Shown here one piece after another: positions 18,206 through 26,663 of a stretch of DNA of 64,000 bases. Each line of letters starts with the position of its first letter. Position 1 is the first letter of the stretch. Both the position numbers and the translations under genes were made by a program. The stretch comes from Polynucleobacter sp. MG-Unter2-18 (GTDB lineage Bacteria; Pseudomonadota; Gammaproteobacteria; Burkholderiales; Burkholderiaceae), in contig NZ_CP061302.1 in assembly GCF_018687675.1 (NCBI RefSeq), forward strand, positions 942,192 to 1,006,191, written 5' to 3'. Under the pieces are notes generated by a model that saw nothing but the letters and a program-made list of their open reading frames with translations, had not been told where the DNA came from and made no database searches.

Positions 18206-19330
18206 ATGAGTCTGTCTGCTAACCGCTTTATTAGTAGGCCTATTGTGGCAACTATACACACTGATGCCTTTCGACATAATTTAGGTCGTATTCGGGAGCT
18301 TGCCCCGGAATCTAAAATCTGGTCTGTTGTGAAGGCAAAAGCCTATGGCCACAGCCTAGAAGCTGCGTTTAAGGGCTTGGAATCTACCGATGGCTTTGCC
18401 TTGCTAGATCTTGCAGATGCACAGTGGTTAAGAGACCGCGGTTGGGAGGGTCGCATCCTTCTTTTAGAGGGTCTTTTTAGTGAGCAGGAGCTTGAACGGG
18501 TAATCCAGCTGCGATGTGACCTGGTGGTTCATAGCGAGAAGCAGGTCGTATGGCTTGAAAGCCTTAAAAACCATTCAGGTCATCCAATCAATATCTTTCT
18601 GAAGCTCAATTCTGGAATGAACCGCCTTGGTTTCAGGCCAGAGGAATACCGAACTGCCTTTCATCGTTTACATGCTGCCGGATACCATCTGCATCACATG
18701 ACCCACTTTGCCAATGCAGACCAGGTTGAGGGTTCACCATCGGTTGGCGAGCAAATGGAGTGCTTCAATAAAGCGACCGAAGGGCTAGAGGCGCCATCTT
18801 CTTTGGCGAATTCTGCTGCGATCCTTTGGCATCGCAATGCTTTGGGAGACTGGATCCGTCCAGGCATTCTGCTCTACGGTGTTTCACCAACTGGGGTGCA
18901 TGCCGATATCGTTCGCTCTGAATTTCAAGCTGTGATGAGTTTGCGTAGTGAAATTATCGATATCCAAAACCTAAAAAAAGGCGATTTTGTAGGTTACGGT
19001 GGCCGCTATGAGGCTCCAGAAGATATGCGTATTGGTGTGATCGCTGGTGGCTATGCTGACGGATATCCACGTCATGCGGAAGATGGCACGCCAGTGTGGG
19101 TTGATGCCGCTGATGCTCAGGGCGATGGTGTGATTTGCCCGATTGTTGGAAGGGTCTCCATGGACATGTTGACTATCGATTTACGTGAAGCTCCTAATGC
19201 CAAAATAGGCAGTGTGGTGGAGCTTTGGGGTAATGAGGTTCCAGTCGATGATGTGGCTCAAATGAGCGGCACCATCGGTTATGAACTGATTTGCGCATTA
19301 GCGCAAAGGGTGCCGGTGCTTACTGAGTAA
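18206..19330 (+). CDS. alr: Alanine racemase
   Basis: PLP-dependent enzyme making D-alanine for peptidoglycan. In this 374-aa protein the PLP Lys is in SVVKAKAYGHS at about residue 43, the barrel carries the MNRLGF block (FLKLNSGMNRLGFRP read around 137-147), and the C-terminal domain has VGYGGRYEAPEDM and the GRVSMDMLTIDL segment with the catalytic-region residues. The usual KANAYG reads KAKAYG. Length is typical. The gene is preceded by an exceptionally strong ribosome site and is divergent from lplT. Confidence 0.95.
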   Translation: MSLSANRFISRPIVATIHTDAFRHNLGRIRELAPESKIWSVVKAKAYGHSLEAAFKGLESTDGFALLDLADAQWLRDRGWEGRILLLEGLFSEQELERVIQLRCDLVVHSEKQVVWLESLKNHSGHPINIFLKLNSGMNRLGFRPEEYRTAFHRLHAAGYHLHHMTHFANADQVEGSPSVGEQMECFNKATEGLEAPSSLANSAAILWHRNALGDWIRPGILLYGVSPTGVHADIVRSEFQAVMSLRSEIIDIQNLKKGDFVGYGGRYEAPEDMRIGVIAGGYADGYPRHAEDGTPVWVDAADAQGDGVICPIVGRVSMDMLTIDLREAPNAKIGSVVELWGNEVPVDDVAQMSGTIGYELICALAQRVPVLTE

Positions 19331-19351
19331 GGCTGCCGGCTTGATTGATTC

Positions 19352-20224
19352 TTACTTATTCCAGATCTGCCACCAGCGACGCTCTTTTTGAACGCGTTGA
19401 CCGGTGACCATCATTTGGCTGTCGGGGAAATTTAGCTTAAAGACACGTGCTGCATCGTTGCTCAGATCAGTCATGCCGAGCTTCTCGTAAGACTTTGTCA
19501 GCAAGTAGAGCGCTTCTTCAACGGCTGGAGCGCGATCATAATCTCGAATCACCAACTGAGCTCGATTGGCGGAAGCTAAGTAGGCGCCGCGTTGATAGTA
19601 GAAGCGAGCCACAATCACATCTGCCTCCGCTAAGGAGTTGACGATGTAGCGCATCCGATCTAAAGAGTCGGGCGCATATTTACTATCAGGAAAACGCTCT
19701 ACAACCACCTTGAAAGATTCAAAAGCTTCTTTGGCCGCCTTTGGATCGCGCTCACTCAAATCCTGCCCTGTAAATTTACCGAGCCAACCTAAATCATCAT
19801 TAAAGCTGATTAAGCCCTTCAAGTAGTAGCCGTAATCTAAATTAGGACTGCCTTGATGCAGCTTGATAAATCGATCGATAGCAACTTGGGCTTGGGCTTG
19901 CTCTTGCGCTTTCCAGTAACAGAAAGCAGCATTAATTTGCGCCTGTTGAGAATAGGGTCCAAATGGGAAGCGACCTTCTAGCTTTTCAAAGTACTTGCCG
20001 CACTTTGCATAGTCCGCATCTTTCAGTTTCTCATTGGCTTCGGAATACAGTTTGGTTTCTGACCAAATATCAGTGTCATCCTTTTGGCCATCGCTACCCG
20101 CGCATCCACTGAGCACAAGAAAAGCAGTGCTAGCGCTAACCAGTAAAGAAATAAAGGATTTTCTGGAAGATGACCCAAGGGTAGCAGCAAGCCTTAAACT
20201 GGCGTCTGTAATAACGTCCGACAT
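19352..20224 (-). CDS. bamD: Outer membrane protein assembly factor BamD
   Basis: Essential lipoprotein of the BAM complex that inserts beta-barrel proteins in the outer membrane. The lipobox LVLSGC follows a hydrophobic signal segment, with the acylated Cys near residue 41 from this start; the mature part has tetratricopeptide-like repeats (YAKCGKYFEKLEGRFPFG, YGYYLKGLISFNDD, FKVVVERFPDSKYAPD). I chose ATG 20224 (MSDVITDAS). An ATG at 20251 has a better GGGAG site but would overlap the rluD start head-to-head. Either way the N-region before the signal helix is unusually long. The alternative name is ComL. Confidence 0.9.
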   Translation of the reverse strand: MSDVITDASLRLAATLGSSSRKSFISLLVSASTAFLVLSGCAGSDGQKDDTDIWSETKLYSEANEKLKDADYAKCGKYFEKLEGRFPFGPYSQQAQINAAFCYWKAQEQAQAQVAIDRFIKLHQGSPNLDYGYYLKGLISFNDDLGWLGKFTGQDLSERDPKAAKEAFESFKVVVERFPDSKYAPDSLDRMRYIVNSLAEADVIVARFYYQRGAYLASANRAQLVIRDYDRAPAVEEALYLLTKSYEKLGMTDLSNDAARVFKLNFPDSQMMVTGQRVQKERRWWQIWNK

Positions 20225-20244
20225 AACTAAAAGGCTCTTTAAGC

Positions 20245-21288
20245 GTGGCATTGCCGCATACTCCCGATTCGAATCCCATTGATTATATCGATGATGAGGA
20301 TTTCATAGCCCTAGAAGTTCCCCCTGAGGTCAATGGTGAGCGTTTGGATAAGTTTCTTGGTAGCGCTTTGCCGGATTATTCCCGTAATCGACTCAAATCC
20401 TGGGTTGAGGCTGGGGCGGTAACAGTCGATGGAAAAGTCACCAAAGTGCGTCATTTACTGCGTGGGAGCGAGAGTATTAAGGTATTCCCACAAGAAATGC
20501 CTGAACAGTTCGCTTTTTCCCCTGAAAATATTGCGCTAGATGTTGTCTATGAAGATGACTCTATTATTGTGGTCAATAAACCTGCTGGACTCGTGGTGCA
20601 TCCTGCTGCTGGTAATTGGACGGGAACCTTATTGAATGCCTTGCTTTATCACTATCCGGAGCTAAAGCAGCTTCCAAGAGCGGGAATTGTCCATCGCCTA
20701 GACAAAGACACCTCTGGATTAATGGTGGTTGCTAGAACAGATATAGCCCAAACCTCACTGGTAAGGCAACTTCAAGAGCGAACAGTGGGAAGGCGTTACC
20801 TATCGTGGGTGTGGGGTGATGCCCCTTCTCAGGGCAAGGTGCTGGCGACCGTGGGTCGAGATCAACGCGATCGACTCAAAATGGCTGCTGGTTCTGCTCA
20901 AGGTAAGCCTGCTGCCACCTTATTTCGGCGCTTGGCTAAAGGGAGCTTTACAGAAAGTTCAGTTGCTTTGCTGGAGTGCCGCTTAGAGACTGGCCGCACT
21001 CATCAAATTCGGGTTCATTTAGAGTCTTTGGGCTTCCCTCTTTTAGGTGATCCGGTTTACCGTAAGAGGACTCCTGGAGTGGCTAAATCACTGCCTTTTA
21101 ACCGCCAGGCTTTGCATGCTTATGCCTTAAGTCTGCAGCATCCGGCAACCCAGGAAATCATGACCTGGTTTAGATTGCCTCCCCAAGATTTGATTGATTT
21201 GCTGCCCTTGGTAGGAATGACTGAAGCCGACTTGCCAAAAGAAGAGGCTCTAATGGCCTCCATTAAAAATGATCAACGCGCTCAATAA
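20245..21288 (+). CDS. rluD: 23S rRNA pseudouridine(1911/1915/1917) synthase RluD
   Basis: Makes three pseudouridines in helix 69 of 23S rRNA. The 347-aa protein has an N-terminal S4 RNA-binding domain (RLDKFLGSALPDYSRNRLKSWVEAG, about 30-55) and the RluA-family catalytic domain; the catalytic Asp lies in IVHRLDKDTSGLMVVA (about 148-163), and RLETGRTHQIRVHLE is the C-terminal family motif. Start is GTG at 20245 with AAGG ten bases before. It is divergent from bamD, the conserved comL-rluD pairing, and overlaps pgeF by 20 bp. Confidence 0.94.
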   Translation: MALPHTPDSNPIDYIDDEDFIALEVPPEVNGERLDKFLGSALPDYSRNRLKSWVEAGAVTVDGKVTKVRHLLRGSESIKVFPQEMPEQFAFSPENIALDVVYEDDSIIVVNKPAGLVVHPAAGNWTGTLLNALLYHYPELKQLPRAGIVHRLDKDTSGLMVVARTDIAQTSLVRQLQERTVGRRYLSWVWGDAPSQGKVLATVGRDQRDRLKMAAGSAQGKPAATLFRRLAKGSFTESSVALLECRLETGRTHQIRVHLESLGFPLLGDPVYRKRTPGVAKSLPFNRQALHAYALSLQHPATQEIMTWFRLPPQDLIDLLPLVGMTEADLPKEEALMASIKNDQRAQ

Positions 21289-22048
21289 GATTGAACCAAG
21301 CTGGACCGTGTCGGCGCCAATTCAGGCTTTTTGTACTACCCGACAAGGTGGCCTAAGTCAGTCACCATTTAATAGTCTGAACCTTGGACTGAACGCGGGC
21401 GACGATTCAGTAGATGTTCTTCAAAACCGCTGCATCCTGAGGTCAGAGCTTCCTGCCGAACCACTTTGGCTCAAACAGACTCATAGCGTCATAGTAAGCA
21501 CCCCGACCTCGAGGAGGGCTCTGACTAATGGGGCATTTGAGGCAGACGCTTCTGTCACCAATATTCCAAATGAGGTGCTAGCCATTCTGACTGCGGATTG
21601 CATGCCCGTTTTATTTGCCAGCAGGAGTGGTGATGTGATTGGGGCGGCTCATGCCGGTTGGCGTGGCTTGAGCGGCGGTATTCTGGAAAACACCATCGCA
21701 GAAATGGTCGCACTATCTCCAGGCCTCGCGATAAGCGATATCAGCGCATGGATGGGTCCAGCAATTGGGCCTAGCGCATTTGAAGTGGGCGATGATGTCT
21801 TGCAAGCCTTTGCTCCTCAGGGCCAAGACATACTCTCCAAAGCCTTTACTCCTATTCCCGAGAGTTCCGGGAAGTACTTGGCCGACCTCTATTTATTAGC
21901 AAGAGATCGTTTAAATATACTAGGTATAAAGCAAATCGATGGCGGTGAGTTTTGTACCGTGAATGATCCGGAGCGCTTCTTTTCATATCGCCGGGATAAA
22001 GTCACGGGACGCTTTGCCTCGCTCATCTGGATTTCAGATAAGTCTTAA
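21269..22048 (+). CDS. pgeF: PgeF/YfiH-family multicopper-like oxidoreductase (peptidoglycan editing factor)
   Basis: A 259-aa YfiH/laccase-domain protein. Members were first called polyphenol oxidases; in E. coli the homologue is linked to peptidoglycan editing and others act as purine nucleoside phosphorylases. The His/Cys metal-site pattern is visible: LKQTHSV, LTADCMPVLFA, AAHAGWRGLSGGI, and FFSYRRD near the end. The gene overlaps rluD by 20 bp, the standard rluD-yfiH arrangement. Start is ATG 21269. The family is sure; the biochemical activity in this organism is not. Confidence 0.88.
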   Translation: MINALNKIEPSWTVSAPIQAFCTTRQGGLSQSPFNSLNLGLNAGDDSVDVLQNRCILRSELPAEPLWLKQTHSVIVSTPTSRRALTNGAFEADASVTNIPNEVLAILTADCMPVLFASRSGDVIGAAHAGWRGLSGGILENTIAEMVALSPGLAISDISAWMGPAIGPSAFEVGDDVLQAFAPQGQDILSKAFTPIPESSGKYLADLYLLARDRLNILGIKQIDGGEFCTVNDPERFFSYRRDKVTGRFASLIWISDKS

Positions 22049-22077
22049 GTTGGGGTTATTACCAGCTTAGCTCTAGG

Positions 22078-22104
22078 GCTAGGGTTAGTGCGTATAACCC
22101 TAGC
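22078..22104. repeat. Perfect 10-bp inverted repeat upstream of phaC
   Basis: GCTAGGGTTA and TAACCCTAGC are exact reverse complements separated by seven bases (GTGCGTA). The element lies between pgeF and phaC, 45 bp before the phaC start. No T run follows, so it is not a standard terminator; an operator or an mRNA 5' hairpin is more likely. Confidence 0.85.
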
Positions 22105-22149
22105 AGCCCGATAGATGGAGAATGGTCTCAACAACTTTACGAGATCATT

Positions 22150-23784
22150 ATGTTTGCAGGCATGAATACCGGTGTAGCGCCATCATTGGCCCCACACCAT
22201 ATGGCGTTAATTCCTCCAGAACGCTTGGCGGAAATTCAGAAAGAATACTTCGCTGAGTTCTCTCATCTTGCAACCAATCCTGAGGCCGTCGAGGTAAAAG
22301 ATCGTCGCTTCTCCGGCAAGGCGTGGCATTCCTCATGGAGCAAGATGATTGCGGTAACCTATTTGCTGAACTCAAAACATTTGCTTGCGCTTGCTAAAGC
22401 GGTTGATGCGGATGAAAAAACCAAAACTAAGATTTTGTTCACTACAGAGCAAATGATTGATGCTTTATCACCATCAAACTTTATTGCAACCAATCCTGAA
22501 GTGCTTGAAAACATTATTAGCTCGCAAGGTCAGTCCATACAAAATGGAATTGTGAATTTGCTTGGCGACCTAAAAAAGGGGAAAGTTTCTCAGACGGATG
22601 AAAGTGCTTTTGAAGTCGGCAAGAATATTGCAACAACTTCAGGTCAAGTAGTATTTCGCAATGATCTCTTTGAATTAATTCAGTACACGCCGCTAACCGA
22701 AACGGTTTATGAGCGCCCATACTTAATGGTGCCACCTTGCATTAATAAGTACTACATTTTGGATTTGCAACCAGATAACTCGGTCGTACGTTACATGGTT
22801 GAGCAAGGTCACACCGTTTTCTTAGTCTCCTGGAAAAATCCAGATGCTTCAATGTCTAAAGTGACCTGGGATGACTACGTAGGTGATGGCGTCATTAAAG
22901 CAATAGAAGTTGTCAAGGATATTGGCGGCACAGATCAAATTAACGTACTCGGTTTTTGTGTCGGCGGCACTTTAACTTCTACTGCCTTGGCAGTATTAGC
23001 AGCTCGGAAGAAGAATTACGTCGCCAGCTTAACTTTGCTCACGACCTTGTTGGATTTTAGTGATAGCGGCATCCTAGATGTGTTCATCGATGAAGGTATG
23101 GTGAAGTTACGTGAGGGCACCATTGGTGGTGAAGGCGGTCAATTTGGAATGATGTCTGGCTTAGATTTAGGCAACACCTTTTCCTTCTTGCGCCCAAATG
23201 ACCTAGTCTGGAACTATGTTGTGGAGAATTACTTAAAAGGTAATTCGCCGCCGCCATTTGATTTGCTCTATTGGAATGGTGACTCCACTAATCTGCCCGG
23301 CCCAATGTACTGTTGGTATTTGCGTCATACCTATTTGCAAAATGAATTAATCAAACCTAGCAAGCTCACAGTCTGCGGTGAAAAAGTTGATCTAGGTAAG
23401 ATTACTGTGCCAGCCTATATCTATGCATCGCATGATGATCACATCGTTCCCTGGAAATCTGCTTACGAATCTACTCATATATTGAAGGGCAAAAATCGAT
23501 TTGTTTTGGGTGCCTCTGGACACATTGCTGGCGTGATCAATCCCCCGGCAAAGAATAAGCGTCATTATTTTGAGAACAATAAATTAGCCAAGACTGCGGA
23601 TGAGTGGTTGGCTGCAGCAAAAGACATCAAGGGTAGTTGGTGGCCCAACTACGCAAAATGGTTAGAAGAGTTTGGTGGCAAAAAAGTAAAGGCTAGCAAG
23701 ACATTTGGTAATGCACGCTACAAAAAACTAGAAGCAGCGCCTGGCAAGTACGTGAAAGAAAAAATATCCACAGCTGCTCAATAA
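22150..23784 (+). CDS. phaC: Class I poly(3-hydroxyalkanoate) synthase PhaC
   Basis: Polymerises 3-hydroxybutyryl-CoA into PHB granules. The 544-aa protein has the alpha/beta-hydrolase lipase-like box GFCVGG with catalytic Cys270, an Asp in ASHDDHIVPW (about 430) and a His in GASGHIAGVIN (458), the complete synthase triad. It is around 45 residues shorter at the N terminus than the Cupriavidus enzyme, lacking part of the variable N-terminal region. phaB follows after 21 bp, and the regulator phaR and a thiolase lie a little downstream. An inverted repeat precedes the gene. Confidence 0.95.
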   Translation: MFAGMNTGVAPSLAPHHMALIPPERLAEIQKEYFAEFSHLATNPEAVEVKDRRFSGKAWHSSWSKMIAVTYLLNSKHLLALAKAVDADEKTKTKILFTTEQMIDALSPSNFIATNPEVLENIISSQGQSIQNGIVNLLGDLKKGKVSQTDESAFEVGKNIATTSGQVVFRNDLFELIQYTPLTETVYERPYLMVPPCINKYYILDLQPDNSVVRYMVEQGHTVFLVSWKNPDASMSKVTWDDYVGDGVIKAIEVVKDIGGTDQINVLGFCVGGTLTSTALAVLAARKKNYVASLTLLTTLLDFSDSGILDVFIDEGMVKLREGTIGGEGGQFGMMSGLDLGNTFSFLRPNDLVWNYVVENYLKGNSPPPFDLLYWNGDSTNLPGPMYCWYLRHTYLQNELIKPSKLTVCGEKVDLGKITVPAYIYASHDDHIVPWKSAYESTHILKGKNRFVLGASGHIAGVINPPAKNKRHYFENNKLAKTADEWLAAAKDIKGSWWPNYAKWLEEFGGKKVKASKTFGNARYKKLEAAPGKYVKEKISTAAQ

Positions 23785-23805
23785 TATTTTCATAAGGGGA
23801 AATAC

Positions 23806-24546
23806 ATGTCTCAAAAGATTGCATATGTAACGGGTGGTATGGGTGGCATTGGTACGGCTATATGTCAGCGTCTTGCCAAGGATGGCTTTAAGGTCATCGC
23901 TGGTTGTGGCCCGAATTCCCCACGCAAAGATCGCTGGATTGGCGAACAAAAAGCTTTGGGTTATGACTTTATTGCTTCTGAAGGTAATGTTTCCGACTGG
24001 GATAGTACGGTTGCTGCATTCGATAAAGTCAAAGCTGAAGTAGGGCGTGTCGATGTTTTGGTGAATAACGCTGGAATTACTAAAGACAGTGTTTTCCGCA
24101 AAATGACCCCAGATCAATGGAAAGCGGTGATTGATACCAATCTCAATTCTTTATTCAATGTCACCAAACAAGTGGTCGATGGCATGGCTGATAACGGGTG
24201 GGGTCGCATTATTAATATCTCTTCTGTTAATGGTCAAAAAGGTCAGTTTGGTCAATCGAACTATTCGACAGCAAAAGCGGGTTTACATGGATTCACGATG
24301 GCTTTATCACAAGAGTTGGCCTCTAAAGGCGTCACAGTGAATACGGTTTCCCCAGGCTATATCGGCACCGATATGGTCAAGGCTATTCGTGAAGATGTGC
24401 TTGAAAAGATTGTTGCCGGTGTTCCAGTGAAGCGCTTAGGCACTCCCGAGGAGATCGCTTCGATCTGCTGTTGGATTGCCTCTGCTGACGGCGGCTACGC
24501 TACTGGCGCTGATTTCTCCTTGAATGGCGGTCTGCATACGGGCTAA
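23806..24546 (+). CDS. phaB: Acetoacetyl-CoA reductase PhaB
   Basis: NADPH-dependent short-chain dehydrogenase that reduces acetoacetyl-CoA to (R)-3-hydroxybutyryl-CoA, the PhaC substrate. The 246-aa protein begins with the Rossmann motif TGGMGGIG (about 9-16), has NNAG (about 86-89) and the catalytic Ser/Tyr/Lys in ISSVNGQKGQFGQSNYSTAK (read around 138-157, Tyr in YSTAK). A GGGGAAA ribosome site precedes the ATG. It follows phaC in the same operon. Confusion with FabG is possible by sequence, but the PHB context settles the role. Confidence 0.93.
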   Translation: MSQKIAYVTGGMGGIGTAICQRLAKDGFKVIAGCGPNSPRKDRWIGEQKALGYDFIASEGNVSDWDSTVAAFDKVKAEVGRVDVLVNNAGITKDSVFRKMTPDQWKAVIDTNLNSLFNVTKQVVDGMADNGWGRIINISSVNGQKGQFGQSNYSTAKAGLHGFTMALSQELASKGVTVNTVSPGYIGTDMVKAIREDVLEKIVAGVPVKRLGTPEEIASICCWIASADGGYATGADFSLNGGLHTG

Positions 24547-24662
24547 ATCTCATCAAAACTGAGTTTTTGTGGTCTCCTCATCGGCATATTTACCTTTAGC
24601 TCAAACTAGAGATAAACTATGCCGATGTTGCATTGCAGTACCAAGAGTTAGGAAAAAACTAC

Positions 24663-25223
24663 ATGGCCACACGTTCTAAAAAAGCTGGCGATAGCCGCTT
24701 AATTAAGAAGTATCCCAATCGTCGTTTATATGACACCCAAACCAGCGCCTATGTTACGTTGGCTGATATTAAAAATTTAGTGATGGCCGGTGATGCTTTT
24801 AGTGTTGTGGATGCAAAAACTGAAGATGACTTAACTCGCAATATCTTGCTACAAATTATTCTGGAAGAAGAGGCTGGCGGAGCTCCAGTTTTTTCAACTC
24901 AAATGCTTTCTCAAATTATTCGCTTTTACGGAAATTCCATGCAAGGTTTGATGGGTAGCTATCTTGAAAAAACCATGCAATCTTTTGTGGATATTCACAA
25001 TAAATTGGGTGATCAAACTGAGGGCTTAGGCGCTGGCAGCACACCTGAGGCTTGGGCAAAAATGATGAATCTTCAAAACCCAATGATGCAAGGTCTCATG
25101 GGGAACTATCTGGAGCAAAGCAAAGATCTTTTTGTGAAGATGCAAGAGCAAATGCAAAACTCCCCGAATATGTTTAGTAGCTTTCCGTTTCCTGGACAGC
25201 CTAATAAGACAGAAAAAGAATAG
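24663..25223 (+). CDS. phaR: Polyhydroxyalkanoate synthesis repressor PhaR
   Basis: DNA- and PHB-binding repressor that shuts phasin and pha genes until polymer appears. The N-terminal PHB/PHA accumulation DNA-binding domain is clear ([21 protein letters not shown], of which [12 protein letters not shown] is nearly invariant), followed by a second accumulation-regulator repeat region and a Met/Gln-rich amphipathic C-terminus ([21 protein letters not shown]) likely to bind granules. I start at ATG 24663, with AGGA upstream, instead of the in-frame ATG at 24633. The protein is 186 aa. It ends 2 bp before rimO. Confidence 0.92.
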   Translation: MATRSKKAGDSRLIKKYPNRRLYDTQTSAYVTLADIKNLVMAGDAFSVVDAKTEDDLTRNILLQIILEEEAGGAPVFSTQMLSQIIRFYGNSMQGLMGSYLEKTMQSFVDIHNKLGDQTEGLGAGSTPEAWAKMMNLQNPMMQGLMGNYLEQSKDLFVKMQEQMQNSPNMFSSFPFPGQPNKTEKE

Positions 25224-25225
25224 TC

Positions 25226-26584
25226 GTGGCAGGTAAAGTTGGTTTTGTTTCCTTAGGCTGCCCTAAGGCGCTAGTTGATTCTGAACTCATCCTCACGCAA
25301 CTCAGCGCTGAAGGTTATGAGACCGCTAAAGATTATTCTGGTGCCGATCTGGTGGTTGTGAACACCTGTGGCTTTATTGATTCTGCGGTAGAGGAAAGTC
25401 TAGCCGCGATTGGTGAAGCCTTGTCTAAGAATGGTAAGGTGATTGTGACGGGTTGCTTAGGCGCCCGCAAGAATGCAGACGGTAGCGATCTCATTCAGAG
25501 CATTCACCCCAAAGTCCTTGCTGTGACTGGGCCACATGCTACCCAAGAGGTAATGCAAGCCATTCATTTACATCTCCCAAAGCCGCATGATCCTTTTACG
25601 GATTTGCTGCCACCGATTGGCGTCAAGCTCACACCAAAACATTATGCGTACTTAAAGATATCCGAGGGTTGCAATCATCGCTGCACTTTCTGCATTATCC
25701 CAAGCATGCGTGGCGATCTAGTTTCACGTCCCATTGGTGAAGTCTTGCTTGAGGCAAAAAAACTATTTGAGTCAGGCGTCAAGGAGTTGCTAGTTGTCTC
25801 GCAAGATACGAGTGCCTATGGCGTTGATATTCAATATCGCACTGGTTTTTGGGATGGCAAACCTGTTAAGACGCGAATGTTTGATTTGGTCAATGCTTTA
25901 AATCAAATTGCAAGGGAGCATCAAGCTTGGGTGCGTTTGCATTATGTCTATCCATACCCACATGTCGATGATGTCCTGCCTTTAATGGCTGAGTTTGCTG
26001 ATCACGGTTTTGGCGTACTTCCTTATTTAGATATTCCCCTGCAACACTCGCATCCAGATGTTCTGAAGCGGATGAAACGTCCAGCTAGTGGTGAAAAGAA
26101 TTTAGAGCGCATTCAGGCATGGCGAGCTACTTGCCCTGATCTCGTCATTCGCAGCACCTTTATTGCGGGCTTCCCTGGCGAGACTGAGGAAGAGTTTTTG
26201 CACCTATTAAATTTCCTTGATGAGGCTCAGATTGATCGCGCCGGTTGTTTTGCCTATTCACCGGTGGATGGAGCGACTGCCAATACTTTGGACAATCCAG
26301 TTCCGGATGCATTGCGGGAAGAGCGTCGTGCTCGCTTTATGGCTAAAGCTGAGGAAATCTCCATTAAGCGACTTGCTAAAAAAGTAGGCAAGCGTATTCA
26401 AGTAATTATTGATCGAGTGGATGAGTCAGGTGGAGTGGGCCGAACTATTGGTGATGCCCCTGAAATCGACGGCTTGGTGAGGGTTTTACCTCCAAGCAAG
26501 CCATCCAAGCGCTATCGCGCTGGCGAAATCATCAAAGTAACGGTGATTAACTCCCAAGGGCATGACCTAATAGCCGAAACTTGA
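25226..26584 (+). CDS. rimO: Ribosomal protein S12 methylthiotransferase RimO
   Basis: Radical-SAM enzyme that methylthiolates an Asp of ribosomal protein S12. The 452-aa protein shows the three-domain layout: N-terminal MTTase domain ([28 protein letters not shown] give the three auxiliary-cluster cysteines), the radical-SAM motif CNHRCTFC with Cys149/153/156, and a C-terminal TRAM domain (about 385-450). The start is GTG, only 2 bp after phaR, so coupling with phaR is likely. Distinction from MiaB rests on the [12 protein letters not shown] form, typical for RimO. Confidence 0.93.
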   Translation: MAGKVGFVSLGCPKALVDSELILTQLSAEGYETAKDYSGADLVVVNTCGFIDSAVEESLAAIGEALSKNGKVIVTGCLGARKNADGSDLIQSIHPKVLAVTGPHATQEVMQAIHLHLPKPHDPFTDLLPPIGVKLTPKHYAYLKISEGCNHRCTFCIIPSMRGDLVSRPIGEVLLEAKKLFESGVKELLVVSQDTSAYGVDIQYRTGFWDGKPVKTRMFDLVNALNQIAREHQAWVRLHYVYPYPHVDDVLPLMAEFADHGFGVLPYLDIPLQHSHPDVLKRMKRPASGEKNLERIQAWRATCPDLVIRSTFIAGFPGETEEEFLHLLNFLDEAQIDRAGCFAYSPVDGATANTLDNPVPDALREERRARFMAKAEEISIKRLAKKVGKRIQVIIDRVDESGGVGRTIGDAPEIDGLVRVLPPSKPSKRYRAGEIIKVTVINSQGHDLIAET

Positions 26585-26608
26585 CTATTAGAATAAAACT
26601 AGTGTTTT

Positions 26609-26645
26609 GGCCTCGTATTGAGGCCGCTATTTCGCCTAATTAGGC
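26609..26645 (+). repeat. Two adjacent inverted repeats between rimO and the thiolase gene
   Basis: GGCCTC-GTATT-GAGGCC (26609-26625) forms a six-bp GC-rich hairpin, and GCCTAATTAGGC (26634-26645) is a perfect 12-bp palindrome 19 bp before the thiolase ATG. The hairpin is followed by only three T, so at most a weak terminator; the palindrome could be an operator. Confidence 0.6.
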
Positions 26646-26663
26646 ACCGCAAAGGGGATTGTT

